Below, piece by piece: positions 16,965 through 24,222 of a stretch of 64,000 bases of DNA. The notes under the pieces were generated by a model that saw nothing but the letters and a program-made list of their open reading frames with translations, had not been told where the DNA came from and did no database searches. The position numbers and the translations under genes are program-made. Numbering within the stretch: position 1 is the first letter of the stretch; each line of letters begins with the position of its first letter. The stretch comes from Streptomyces sp. HNM0575 (GTDB taxonomy: Bacteria > Actinomycetota > Actinomycetes > Streptomycetales > Streptomycetaceae), in contig NZ_JAASAG010000010.1 of the NCBI RefSeq assembly GCF_012726265.1, forward strand, positions 1-64,000, given 5' to 3'.

Positions 16965-17837
16965 CTATTTCAGTTCGAAGGAGGCGTCGAGCTTCTTCAG
17001 GCCCTTGACGTCGACTTCGATCTCGTAGTCCCCGGGCTCCGCCGAACCCCCGGCGGGCGTACCGCAGTCGGCCACGCTCGCCTCCCGGTGCCAGATGAAG
17101 GTGTGCTTCGAGGTCCCGCTCGCGGGCACCTGGTACAGCGCCGGCTTCTCGTCGCGTACGCAGTCGTCCGAGGCCCAGATCTTCTCGTCGTCGGCGTTCT
17201 TGATGGTGACGACCGTCGCCGTACGTCCCAGGTCGAGCTTGCAGGCGGTGCCGCGCTTGTTGGTCGCGGTCAGCTCGAACTTCGGCTTCTCGCCTGCCTC
17301 GTACTCCTTGTGGACGCTGCGCAGGGACACCGTGACGCCCTTGCCGCAGCCGGGCAGCTTGGAACCCGCCGGTACGGCCGCGCCGCCCGCGGAGCCTCCC
17401 GTACCGCCGCCGCCTGAACTCCCGCCCCCGGAAGCGGAACCGCCGCCTGCGCTGTCGCCGCCCGTGGAGCCCGTGGCTCCGCTGCCGCCGGGCTTCCAGC
17501 CCGAACCGCCGGCCGACCCTCCGCCGCCCGCGCCGCCGGAGCCTCCGTCTTCGCCTCCGCCGCCGGAGCCGCCCTGGGAGCCGCCCTCCGTGGACTCGTC
17601 CCGCCCGCCCGGGTGTTCGGTGATCGCCGGACCGGAATCCGTCGGCCCGGGGGTGATCGTGCTGACGGGCGGCTTGCCGTCGTCGCCCTTGCCCTCGTTG
17701 CCGCTGTCACCGCCGCCAAGGCCGAGCGCCCAGACCGTCAGCAGGACAAGCACCCCCACGACGGCAAGAGCAACTGCCCTTCTGCGCCAGTAGATGGAGG
17801 AAGGCAGGGGGCCGATCGGATTACGCAGTGATCCCAC
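16965..17837 (-). CDS. Membrane-anchored Gly/Ser-rich protein with C-terminal beta domain
   Basis: A 290-residue protein with a short cytoplasmic N-terminus, one membrane anchor (RRAVALAVVGVLVLLTVWAL, about 19-38), a roughly 110-residue spacer that is almost only Gly, Ser, Ala and Thr, and a compact extracytoplasmic domain (about 165-290) with KLPGCGKGVTVSLRSVHKEY, KPKFELTATNKRGTACKLDL and a closing DYEIEVDVKGLKKLDASFEL. Four cysteines in the domain could form two disulfides. The fold looks like an immunoglobulin-type sandwich; function unknown. GTG at 17837 lies 6 bases after a TAAGGT -10-like element, suggesting a leaderless mRNA. Convergent with disA. Confidence 0.82.
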   Translation of the reverse strand: MGSLRNPIGPLPSSIYWRRRAVALAVVGVLVLLTVWALGLGGGDSGNEGKGDDGKPPVSTITPGPTDSGPAITEHPGGRDESTEGGSQGGSGGGGEDGGSGGAGGGGSAGGSGWKPGGSGATGSTGGDSAGGGSASGGGSSGGGGTGGSAGGAAVPAGSKLPGCGKGVTVSLRSVHKEYEAGEKPKFELTATNKRGTACKLDLGRTATVVTIKNADDEKIWASDDCVRDEKPALYQVPASGTSKHTFIWHREASVADCGTPAGGSAEPGDYEIEVDVKGLKKLDASFELK

Positions 17838-18258
17838 GCGGAAACCTTACGAGACGACATGGACGCCGCAGCCCGGTACCCTGCGCACGATGCGGCAACT
17901 TTTGTGATGAGCGTGCGGAACAGCCGTGAGGGCTCAGCGAAATCGCTGCACACACACGGCTCGTGGGTCGATATGACGGTCCAACGTCCGGCTTGCCGGC
18001 CGAGTGCCCGTCCGCCGCCACGGACCCGATCTCGCCGCTGCCGCCGCCCACTTCACATCCGTGGGCCCCAACTCGTCCCGCTCATAAGGGCATTGCGCGA
18101 CGGCCCCGGCGGCGTACCCGCGATCGGACGGCGGCCGCGCGGCAACCACACGGCAACCACGTGGCCACAGGCCTGCGCCGAGAGTCTGAGGACCACTCTC
18201 GTCGGCCTGTGCGTCGCGTTTCACGGGCGGCTGCCTCCGTGTCAGGATCGGTCCTGCC
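17838..18258. other. Intergenic region, divergent gene pair before mutY
   Basis: A 421-base divergent gap. At its left end TAAGGT (17849-17844, minus) serves as a likely -10 element for the Gly/Ser-rich protein. Nothing else (ORF, RNA, repeat) was recognised; base composition is less GC-rich in the first 120 bases. Confidence 0.35.
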
Positions 18259-19215
18259 ATGACTGCGACCACCGAGACCGCACCCCCCGAGCCCGAGCCC
18301 GGACCCGAGTCGGCGGAGACCGCCGGCTCCGTCGAGCAGACCGCCCGCGCCCTCCACGCCCCCGTCGTCGACTGGTTCGACGCGCACGCCCGAGACCTTC
18401 CCTGGCGCCGCCCCGAGGCGGGCGCATGGGGGGTCATGGTCAGCGAGTTCATGCTTCAGCAGACGCCCGTGAACCGGGTGCTGCCTGTCTACGAGCAGTG
18501 GCTCGGCCGCTGGCCCCGCCCCGCCGACCTCGCCGCCGAGCCACCCGGCGAGGCCGTACGCGCCTGGGGCCGGCTCGGCTACCCGCGGCGCGCACTGCGT
18601 CTGCACGGGGCCGCCGCCGCCATAGCGGAACGGCACGGCGGTGACGTACCGCGGGAGCACGCACAGTTGCTGGCCCTGCCCGGCGTCGGCGAGTACACGG
18701 CCGCGGCCGTGGCCTCCTTCGCGTACGGGCAGCGGCACGCGGTTCTCGACACCAACGTCCGCCGGGTCTTCGCGCGTGCGGTCAACGGCCGGCAGTACCC
18801 GCCGAACGCCACCACCGCCGCCGAGCGCAAGCTCGCCCGCGCGCTGCTTCCCGAGGACGAGGCCACGGCCGCGCGCTGGGCGGCGGCCACGATGGAACTC
18901 GGCGCGCTGGTGTGCACCGCACGCGCGCCCGGCTGCTCCCGCTGCCCGGTCAGGAGCCTGTGCGCATGGCAGCTCGCGGGCGCTCCTGAGCACGTCGACC
19001 CGCCCCGCCGCACCCAGACGTACGCGGGTACGGACCGGCAGGTGCGCGGCAAGCTGCTGGCCGTGCTCCGCGAGGCGGTGACGCCGGTGCCGCAGGCCAC
19101 GCTCGACCGGGTCTGGAACGACTCGGTCCAGCGGGCGCGCGCCCTGGACGGTCTGGTGTCCGACGGGCTCGTCGAGCCGCTGCCGGGCGGGGTCTACCGG
19201 CTGCCGCTCAGCTGA
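18259..19215 (+). CDS. mutY: A/G-specific adenine glycosylase MutY
   Basis: Base-excision repair enzyme that removes adenine mispaired with 8-oxoguanine. The 318-residue product shows the catalytic Glu region VMVSEFMLQQTPVNRVLPVY (about 57-76), the helix-hairpin-helix with LPGVGEYTAAAVASFAYGQR and the catalytic Asp in AVLDTNVRRVF, and the four-cysteine Fe-S cluster loop CTARAPGCSRCPVRSLC (Cys-x6-Cys-x2-Cys-x5-Cys). The C-terminal NUDIX-like domain is reduced, as in other actinobacteria. ATG 18259 has AGGATCGG about ten bases upstream. Close to radA/disA, giving a small repair neighbourhood. Confidence 0.96.
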   Translation: MTATTETAPPEPEPGPESAETAGSVEQTARALHAPVVDWFDAHARDLPWRRPEAGAWGVMVSEFMLQQTPVNRVLPVYEQWLGRWPRPADLAAEPPGEAVRAWGRLGYPRRALRLHGAAAAIAERHGGDVPREHAQLLALPGVGEYTAAAVASFAYGQRHAVLDTNVRRVFARAVNGRQYPPNATTAAERKLARALLPEDEATAARWAAATMELGALVCTARAPGCSRCPVRSLCAWQLAGAPEHVDPPRRTQTYAGTDRQVRGKLLAVLREAVTPVPQATLDRVWNDSVQRARALDGLVSDGLVEPLPGGVYRLPLS

Positions 19216-19227
19216 CCCCGAAGCCGA

Positions 19228-19286
19228 GGGCCCTGAAGGGCCCGGCACAGAGCGCGGATCCGCCGGTGCCCCCGCGGCACCGGCGG
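19228..19286. terminator. Two hairpins after mutY (bidirectional terminator)
   Basis: Two hairpins in the convergent gap between mutY and the VOC gene: GGGCCC-TGAA-GGGCCC (19228-19243) and a perfect 11-base stem CCGCCGGTGCC (19260-19270) / GGCACCGGCGG (19276-19286). Confidence 0.65.
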
Positions 19287-19421
19287 CGGCCCGCCACCCG
19301 GGCGGCACCGAACCAGCGGCGGCACAGAACCCGCGGCTCCCCTGAAGCGGCAGCGACGATGTCCGGGTCGCCGGTGCTCTCCCGTTCCCGCCCCGCCCCG
19401 CCCTCCGAAGCGGCTACTCCG

Positions 19422-19886
19422 CTATTCCGCTTCGCCGTCGACGCAGCCGCTCCACGGCTTGCTCAGATCCAGCCCCTCGACGTCGCGCTGCTGGGTGAGC
19501 GAATACCAGTTGCCGGACGGATCACGGAAGAGCGCCTCGATGCCGTACGGACGCTCCTGCGGCTCCTGAACGAACTCGACGCCCTTCGCCTTGAGTTCCT
19601 CGTACGTCGCCCGACAGTCGTCCGTGGCGAAGACGCCCGCACCCAGCGCACCCTTGCTGACCAGCTTCAGCACGGCCTCGCGGGACTCGGGGTCCAGGCC
19701 CGGTCCGTCCGGGCGCATCAGCGTGAGCTGCACGTCCGGCTGACCGGGCGGGCTGACGGTGACCCAGCGCATCTCGCCCATGCTCATGTCCGTACGTTCG
19801 GTGAAGCCGAGGGTCTCGACGAAGAACTTCTTGTCCCGCTCCTGGTCGGTGGACCAGACGGTGGCGATGGCCAGACTCTTGATCAC
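19422..19886 (-). CDS. VOC family (glyoxalase/bleomycin resistance-like) protein
   Basis: A 154-residue vicinal-oxygen-chelate protein with one pair of beta-alpha-beta-beta-beta units: VIKSLAIATVWSTDQERDKK at the start, MRWVTVSPPGQPDVQLTLMR in the middle, and GVFATDDCRATYEELKAKGV followed by GIEALFRDPSGNWYSLTQQR at the end. This is the length and layout of single-domain metalloenzymes or binding proteins of the superfamily. GTG at 19886 has GGAG about 8 bases upstream. It follows an AraC-family regulator gene by 94 bases; the AraC-VOC pair is common in actinobacteria, and the regulator probably controls it. Substrate unknown. Confidence 0.9.
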   Translation of the reverse strand: MIKSLAIATVWSTDQERDKKFFVETLGFTERTDMSMGEMRWVTVSPPGQPDVQLTLMRPDGPGLDPESREAVLKLVSKGALGAGVFATDDCRATYEELKAKGVEFVQEPQERPYGIEALFRDPSGNWYSLTQQRDVEGLDLSKPWSGCVDGEAE

Positions 19887-19980
19887 GGTGGACTCCGGAA
19901 CTGATCGCGGTGGTGTGGGACGAACCGGCGGCGGGAGGGCGTCGCCCCCTGGCCCTCCAGGTTCCGTCCGTTTCACCGTG

Positions 19981-20466
19981 TCAGAGGCGCTCGCTGCCCG
20001 CTTCTCCGTTGTTGCGCTCTTCCTCCGCGGGCGGCGACGGCTCGGATCCGGACGCGGGCTGCTCCCTGAATCCGCCGGTGAAGAGCATCGCGTAGCAGCC
20101 CGGGATCATGGCGGCCGCACTGTGTCCATGACGCCCTCGGTAGTCGCTGGGGCTGGTGCCGGTCTGCTTCTTGAAGCGCGCGGAGAAGGTCCCGAGGCTG
20201 GTGAAGCCCACCATCATGCAGATCTCGGTCACCGACAGGTCCGCCGAGCGCAGCAGCTCCTCCGCGCGCTCGATGCGGCGGCGGCTGAGGTACTGGCCCG
20301 GCGACTCCCCGTATGTCGCCTTGAACGCGCGCACGAAGTGATACCGCGAGTAGCCCGCGAAGGCCGCGACCGCGTCCAGATCGAGGCCGGGGTCGGACCA
20401 CTCGCGGTCCATCGCGTCCTTGGCGAGGCGCATGGCGCGCAGCCGCGCCATGCCCGGCGTGTTCAT
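19981..20466 (-). CDS. AraC family transcriptional regulator (short)
   Basis: A 161-residue regulator made mainly of the AraC DNA-binding domain with two helix-turn-helix units, LDAVAAFAGYSRYHFVRAFK (about 30-49) and VTEICMMVGFTSLGTFSARF followed by KKQTGTSPSDYR (about 78-110). There is no N-terminal ligand-binding domain; instead a C-terminal tail of about 45 residues (with MIPGCYAMLFTGG) may carry the sensing role. Upstream of the VOC gene and 12 bases after the exporter gene end, all on the minus strand, so read-through from the exporter is possible. Confidence 0.9.
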   Translation of the reverse strand: MNTPGMARLRAMRLAKDAMDREWSDPGLDLDAVAAFAGYSRYHFVRAFKATYGESPGQYLSRRRIERAEELLRSADLSVTEICMMVGFTSLGTFSARFKKQTGTSPSDYRGRHGHSAAAMIPGCYAMLFTGGFREQPASGSEPSPPAEEERNNGEAGSERL

Positions 20467-20478
20467 GCGCTCAGGCTG

Positions 20479-22185
20479 TCACACGGGACTGACGCTGCCC
20501 TCCGGCCTCGCCTCCGGATCCGACGGCTCCCCCGCGGTCTCCCCCGCGCTGTCCGGCGTCTCCTTCGCCGGCCCGTCGCCGCCCTTCAGCGGGACCTCCC
20601 TGACGAACCAGGTGGCGACGAAGCCGAGCAGCGCCGCGGCCGCCGCGACCAGGAAGACCAGATGTGTGCCGTCGGCCACCGCGTATTCGTACGCCTCCCG
20701 CACCTGCGCGGGCAGCCGCTCCAGCGAGGCGGCGTCCAGCTGCGCGGGAGTGCCGCCGTCGCCGCCGGGGCCGGGACCGCCCGCGCCCCCTGCGCCGCCC
20801 GCCGCACCGGCACGCTCGGTCATGGTCTCCCGCACGCGGTCTGCGAAGAGGGTGCCCATCAGGGCGACGCCGAAGGAGCCGCCGATCGTACGGAACAGCG
20901 TGGTCGTGGACGAGGCGACACCCATGTCCTTCAGCTCCACGCTGTTCTGCGCGATCAGCATCGTCAGCTGCATCAGGAAGCCCATGCCGGCGCCGAGGAC
21001 CACCATGTAGAGCGCCGAGGTCGTCCTGCTCGTACCGACGCCGAGCTGCGCGAGGAGGAAGAGGCCGGCGGGGATGAGAGCGCCGCCGATCAGCGGGTAC
21101 GCGCGGTACTTGCCCGTGCGGGTGGTGGCGCGGCCCGTGACCACCGAGACCACCATCATCGGCAGCAGCACCGGCAGGAGCAGCAGGCCCGAGTTGGTGG
21201 CGGAGGCGCCCTGGACTGTCTGCTGATAGAGCGGCAGGAACGTCATAGCGCCGAACATCACGAAGCCCAGCAGGAATCCGATCAGCGTCATCAGCGAGAA
21301 GTTGCGGCTGCGGAAGACGCCCAGCGGCAGCACGGGCTCCGCGGCCCGCCGCTCCACGACGAGGAGGGCCACGACCGAGGCGACGGCCACCGCCGAGAGC
21401 CCCGTGATCACCGGCGAGGACCAGTCGTACTCCGTGCCGCCCCAGCTGGTGACGAGCACGGCCGAGGTGATCGCCGCGGTGAGGAGCCCGGCGCCCGCGT
21501 AGTCGATGCTGCCCTGGGCGCGCCTCGCGGGGAGGTGCAGCAGCGCCACGACCATGGCGAGCGCGATCCCGCCGAGCGGAACGTTGATGTAGAAGGCCCA
21601 GCGCCAGCCGAGATGGTCGGTGAGCGTGCCGCCCACCAGCGGTCCGCCGATCATGGCGAACGACATCACCCCGGCCATCATGCCCATGTACTTGCCGCGC
21701 TCACGGGGCGGCACCAGCTCGCCCATGATGGACATCGCACCGACCATGAGCCCGCCCGCGCCGAGTCCCTGGAGCGCGCGGAAGCCGATGAGCTGGGCCA
21801 TCGACTGTGCGGCACCGGACGCGACCGAACCGGCGAGGAAGATCACGATGGAAGTGAGGAAGGCTCCCTTGCGCCCGTACATGTCGCCGGTCTTTCCCCA
21901 GAGGGGCGTGGATGCGGCAGTGGTGAGGGTGTAGGCCGTGACGACCCAGGAGAGGTGCTCCAGGCCGCCCAGCTCGCCGACGATGGTGGGCATCGCGGTG
22001 CCGACGATCATGTTGTCGAGCATGGCGAGCATGACGGCGATCATCAGCGCGAACACCGACGTACGCACGCTGCGCGAGGTCCCCGCGGCCTGCCCCGCCG
22101 GTGCCGCACCGGACTCCCGGCCGGGCTCTCCCGGCTCTCCGGACGGCTCCGGCTCCCCTGGCTCTATGACTGCTTCCGTGCTCAT
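20479..22185 (-). CDS. DHA2 family MFS drug exporter (EmrB/QacA type)
   Basis: A 568-residue 14-span proton antiporter. The family motifs are present: LDNMIVGTAMPTIVGELGGL (motif D1 in span 1), WGKTGDMYGRKGAF (motif A), RALQGLGAGGLMVGAMSIMG (motif B) and GPLVGGTLTDHLGWRWAFYI (motif C). The last 75 residues include a Gly-rich loop and an acidic Pro/Glu tail. A tetR gene is divergent 142 bases away and very likely represses it. Substrate is not predictable; relatives export antibiotics, dyes or lipids. Confidence 0.95.
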   Translation of the reverse strand: MSTEAVIEPGEPEPSGEPGEPGRESGAAPAGQAAGTSRSVRTSVFALMIAVMLAMLDNMIVGTAMPTIVGELGGLEHLSWVVTAYTLTTAASTPLWGKTGDMYGRKGAFLTSIVIFLAGSVASGAAQSMAQLIGFRALQGLGAGGLMVGAMSIMGELVPPRERGKYMGMMAGVMSFAMIGGPLVGGTLTDHLGWRWAFYINVPLGGIALAMVVALLHLPARRAQGSIDYAGAGLLTAAITSAVLVTSWGGTEYDWSSPVITGLSAVAVASVVALLVVERRAAEPVLPLGVFRSRNFSLMTLIGFLLGFVMFGAMTFLPLYQQTVQGASATNSGLLLLPVLLPMMVVSVVTGRATTRTGKYRAYPLIGGALIPAGLFLLAQLGVGTSRTTSALYMVVLGAGMGFLMQLTMLIAQNSVELKDMGVASSTTTLFRTIGGSFGVALMGTLFADRVRETMTERAGAAGGAGGAGGPGPGGDGGTPAQLDAASLERLPAQVREAYEYAVADGTHLVFLVAAAAALLGFVATWFVREVPLKGGDGPAKETPDSAGETAGEPSDPEARPEGSVSPV

Positions 22186-22243
22186 TCCGCTCCCCCGCTC
22201 TCCTGCTCGCCGATCTCGTGCCCGCCGATCCCTTACTTGCCGA

Positions 22244-22294
22244 CCGGCTAATCAGTACCATGAGAAAGGTAGGACGCAGCTAGCCGGGCGTCAA
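22244..22294 (-). promoter_or_regulatory. Exporter promoter with inverted repeats (TetR operator candidate)
   Basis: Minus strand TTGACG (22294-22289), 17-base spacer, TACCTT (22271-22266) forms a good promoter for the DHA2 exporter. An inverted repeat CCGGCTA (22244-22250) / TAGCCGG (22281-22287) flanks it and a shorter TACC/GGTA pair (22256-22259, 22268-22271) lies inside. Either could be the operator for the divergent TetR. Confidence 0.5.
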
Positions 22295-22327
22295 GCAAGT
22301 TTTGTCGCAGACGAGGAGCCGAGGCTC

Positions 22328-22897
22328 ATGAGCAGGGGCAATACGCGGCAGCGCATCCAGGACATCTCCCTGGAGCTCTTCGCGGCACGCGGTTACGAGA
22401 AGACCTCGCTCCGGGAGATCGCAGAGCACCTCGGCGTCACGAAGGCCGCGCTGTACTACCACTTCAAGACCAAGGAAGAGATCGTCATCAGCCTCTTCGA
22501 CGATCTGGCAAGGCCCTGCGACGAGTTGATCGACTGGGCCCTCGAACAGCCGCGTGACCTGGAGACGAAGCTGGAGGTGCTGCGGCGCTACAGCGAGGTC
22601 CTGAACCAGGCGGCGCCGGTGTTCCGCTTCATGCAGGAGAACCAGGCGACGATGCGCGAGCTGAGCATCGGCGAGTCCTTCAAGGGGCGGCTGATGAAGC
22701 TGCTCGACGTCATCCAGCTCCCGGGCGCCGAGCTGAGCGATCAAGTTCGTTGCTCCGCCGCCCTGTTCACGATGCACGCCGGCACGTTCACCCTTCAGAA
22801 CATCGAGGGCGACCCCGAGGACAAGCGGCACGCAGTGCTCGAAGTCGCCCAGGAGATGCTGACCACCGCGCACAGGGACGCGGCCGCACGCGGCTGA
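22328..22897 (+). CDS. TetR family regulator of the divergent exporter
   Basis: A 189-residue TetR protein: RQRIQDISLELFAARGYEKT (about 8-27), SLREIAEHLGVTKAALYYHF (helix-turn-helix) and KTKEEIVISLFDD, then an all-helical ligand domain with VFRFMQENQATMRELSIGES. The ATG at 22328 is preceded by GAGGAGCC. Placement divergent from the DHA2 exporter, with an inverted repeat over that gene's promoter, is the classic layout of a local efflux repressor. A strong bidirectional terminator follows. Confidence 0.92.
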   Translation: MSRGNTRQRIQDISLELFAARGYEKTSLREIAEHLGVTKAALYYHFKTKEEIVISLFDDLARPCDELIDWALEQPRDLETKLEVLRRYSEVLNQAAPVFRFMQENQATMRELSIGESFKGRLMKLLDVIQLPGAELSDQVRCSAALFTMHAGTFTLQNIEGDPEDKRHAVLEVAQEMLTTAHRDAAARG

Positions 22898-22924
22898 GCC
22901 CGCCCCCGCCCCGCACGGACGGGC

Positions 22925-22959
22925 GGGGCCGCGGCGGTCCTGCCGACCGCCGCGGCCCC
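22925..22959. terminator. Strong bidirectional terminator (15-base stem)
   Basis: Perfect 15-base stem GGGGCCGCGGCGGTC (22925-22939) / GACCGCCGCGGCCCC (22945-22959), five-base loop, between the convergent tetR and M23 peptidase genes. Confidence 0.8.
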
Positions 22960-22993
22960 GTTCCCCGGCCCCGTGGTCACACCGCTCCGGTCG

Positions 22994-23731
22994 TCACACC
23001 TTGACGCCGTGCGAGCGCATGATCTGGACCGGCTCCTTGCCGGATCCGTAGTCGGGGGTGGTGCGGATCTCGAAGTGCAGGTGCGGACCGGACGAGTTGC
23101 CGGTCGAGCCCGACAGACCGATCTTCTGGCCGGTGTCCACCTTCTGACCGGGCTGCACGTTCAGCTTCGAGAGGTGCGCGTACTGCGAGTACGTGCCGTT
23201 GCTGTGCTTGATCACGATGGCGTTGCCGTACGAGGAGCCGTCGCCGGCGCCGTTCGGCCCGGCCTTGACGACGGTGCCGGCGTGCACGGCCTTAACGGGC
23301 GTTCCGGTCGGCACGGCGAAGTCCTGGCCGGAGTGCTTGTGCGACCAGCGGCCTCCGCTGTTGCCGAAGCCCGCGCTCAGCTCGTACTTGCCGGACACGG
23401 GCTTGGTCCAGCCGTCGGCGCTCTTCTTGACTCCGCCCTTGCGGTCGGCGCCGCGTGAACTCCGGTCGCCCTTGCTGTCCTTGCTGTCCTTGACGCGCTG
23501 CTCGGCCTTCTTCTTGGCCAGCGCCTCCTTGTGCTGCTGGTCGGCCTGGGCGCGCGTGGAGCCCGCCAGCTGCGACGCGGTGCCTGACGCGAAGACGTCG
23601 CTCTGCCCGTCCGTGTGGGCGGCGACAGCCGAGCCCGCGCCCAGCAGCACCGAGGCCCCCAGTCCGGCCGCTATTACGGCGACCCTGGTACGGCCACGAG
23701 GCGTGTGCGCGTTCCTGGGCGTCTTCGACAT
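22994..23731 (-). CDS. Secreted M23 family metallopeptidase (LytM/peptidoglycan endopeptidase)
   Basis: A 245-residue exported zinc endopeptidase acting on peptidoglycan cross-bridges. It has a signal peptide (RVAVIAAGLGASVLLGAGSA, about 17-36, ending AVAAHT), a Lys/Ala/Asp-rich helical linker (about 60-115) and an M23 domain with the zinc ligands in HSGQDFAVPTGTPV (His, Asp, about 134) and GPHLHFEIRT (His, about 215). ATG 23731 has GGAGG about ten bases upstream. Single gene with its own upstream region that contains an inverted repeat. No c-di-AMP (ydaO-type) riboswitch is seen in its leader although some actinobacterial wall hydrolases have one. Confidence 0.94.
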   Translation of the reverse strand: MSKTPRNAHTPRGRTRVAVIAAGLGASVLLGAGSAVAAHTDGQSDVFASGTASQLAGSTRAQADQQHKEALAKKKAEQRVKDSKDSKGDRSSRGADRKGGVKKSADGWTKPVSGKYELSAGFGNSGGRWSHKHSGQDFAVPTGTPVKAVHAGTVVKAGPNGAGDGSSYGNAIVIKHSNGTYSQYAHLSKLNVQPGQKVDTGQKIGLSGSTGNSSGPHLHFEIRTTPDYGSGKEPVQIMRSHGVKV

Positions 23732-24222
23732 ACGGGTGCTACCTCCGGAAATGGCTTGGGTGACCCCGAACCGTGGGATCTCGTGGGGACAAATCATTGG
23801 TAACCCGCCTGATCCGGCATACCAAAGAGCGTTATTACTAATAGGGCCCGTATGGACAGAGCAGACAGCAAGGCACCCTTACGGATTATTCGGACGCCGC
23901 CCATGCGGCCGTCGCGCCGCGACCGGCTTCACGAGGGCCGAGTACGGGGGTCGGGGACCGGCCCGTACGGGGCTGGGACTTTGGTCCCGCGGGGCTCCTA
24001 ACTCCGGTCGTAGCGGCCGGAAGGGCTGTGCGGCACCTCACCCCGGAACGGAACGCGGGTCCGTACACGACGCGATGGCAGCGCCCTGGTCCGGGCCCCG
24101 GATGTGACCCGCGTCGCGTCACCGTGCGTACCGCCCGAAGTACGCGAGCGCGCAGGCCGCGCGGCCCCTGCGACTCGTCAACTCCCGCGCCCGGCGCCCG
24201 TTCCGTCGCCTACGATCCGTTC
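23732..24222. other. Intergenic region, M23 peptidase and NACHT-1
   Basis: A 491-base divergent gap. Near the peptidase side an inverted repeat TTGGTA (23797-23802) / TACCAA (23820-23825), 17-base spacer, lies next to the most AT-rich patch of the area (23826-23845, with GTTATTACTAATAG). On the right, TACGAT (24211-24216) is six bases before the NACHT-1 ATG. No gene or known RNA element was found. Confidence 0.45.

Noticed and set aside
23732..24222. Search for a c-di-AMP (ydaO) riboswitch before the M23 peptidase gene, given nearby disA
   Set aside because: The conserved GGGTGAA/CCGAC core elements of ydaO are absent from the leader on either strand.
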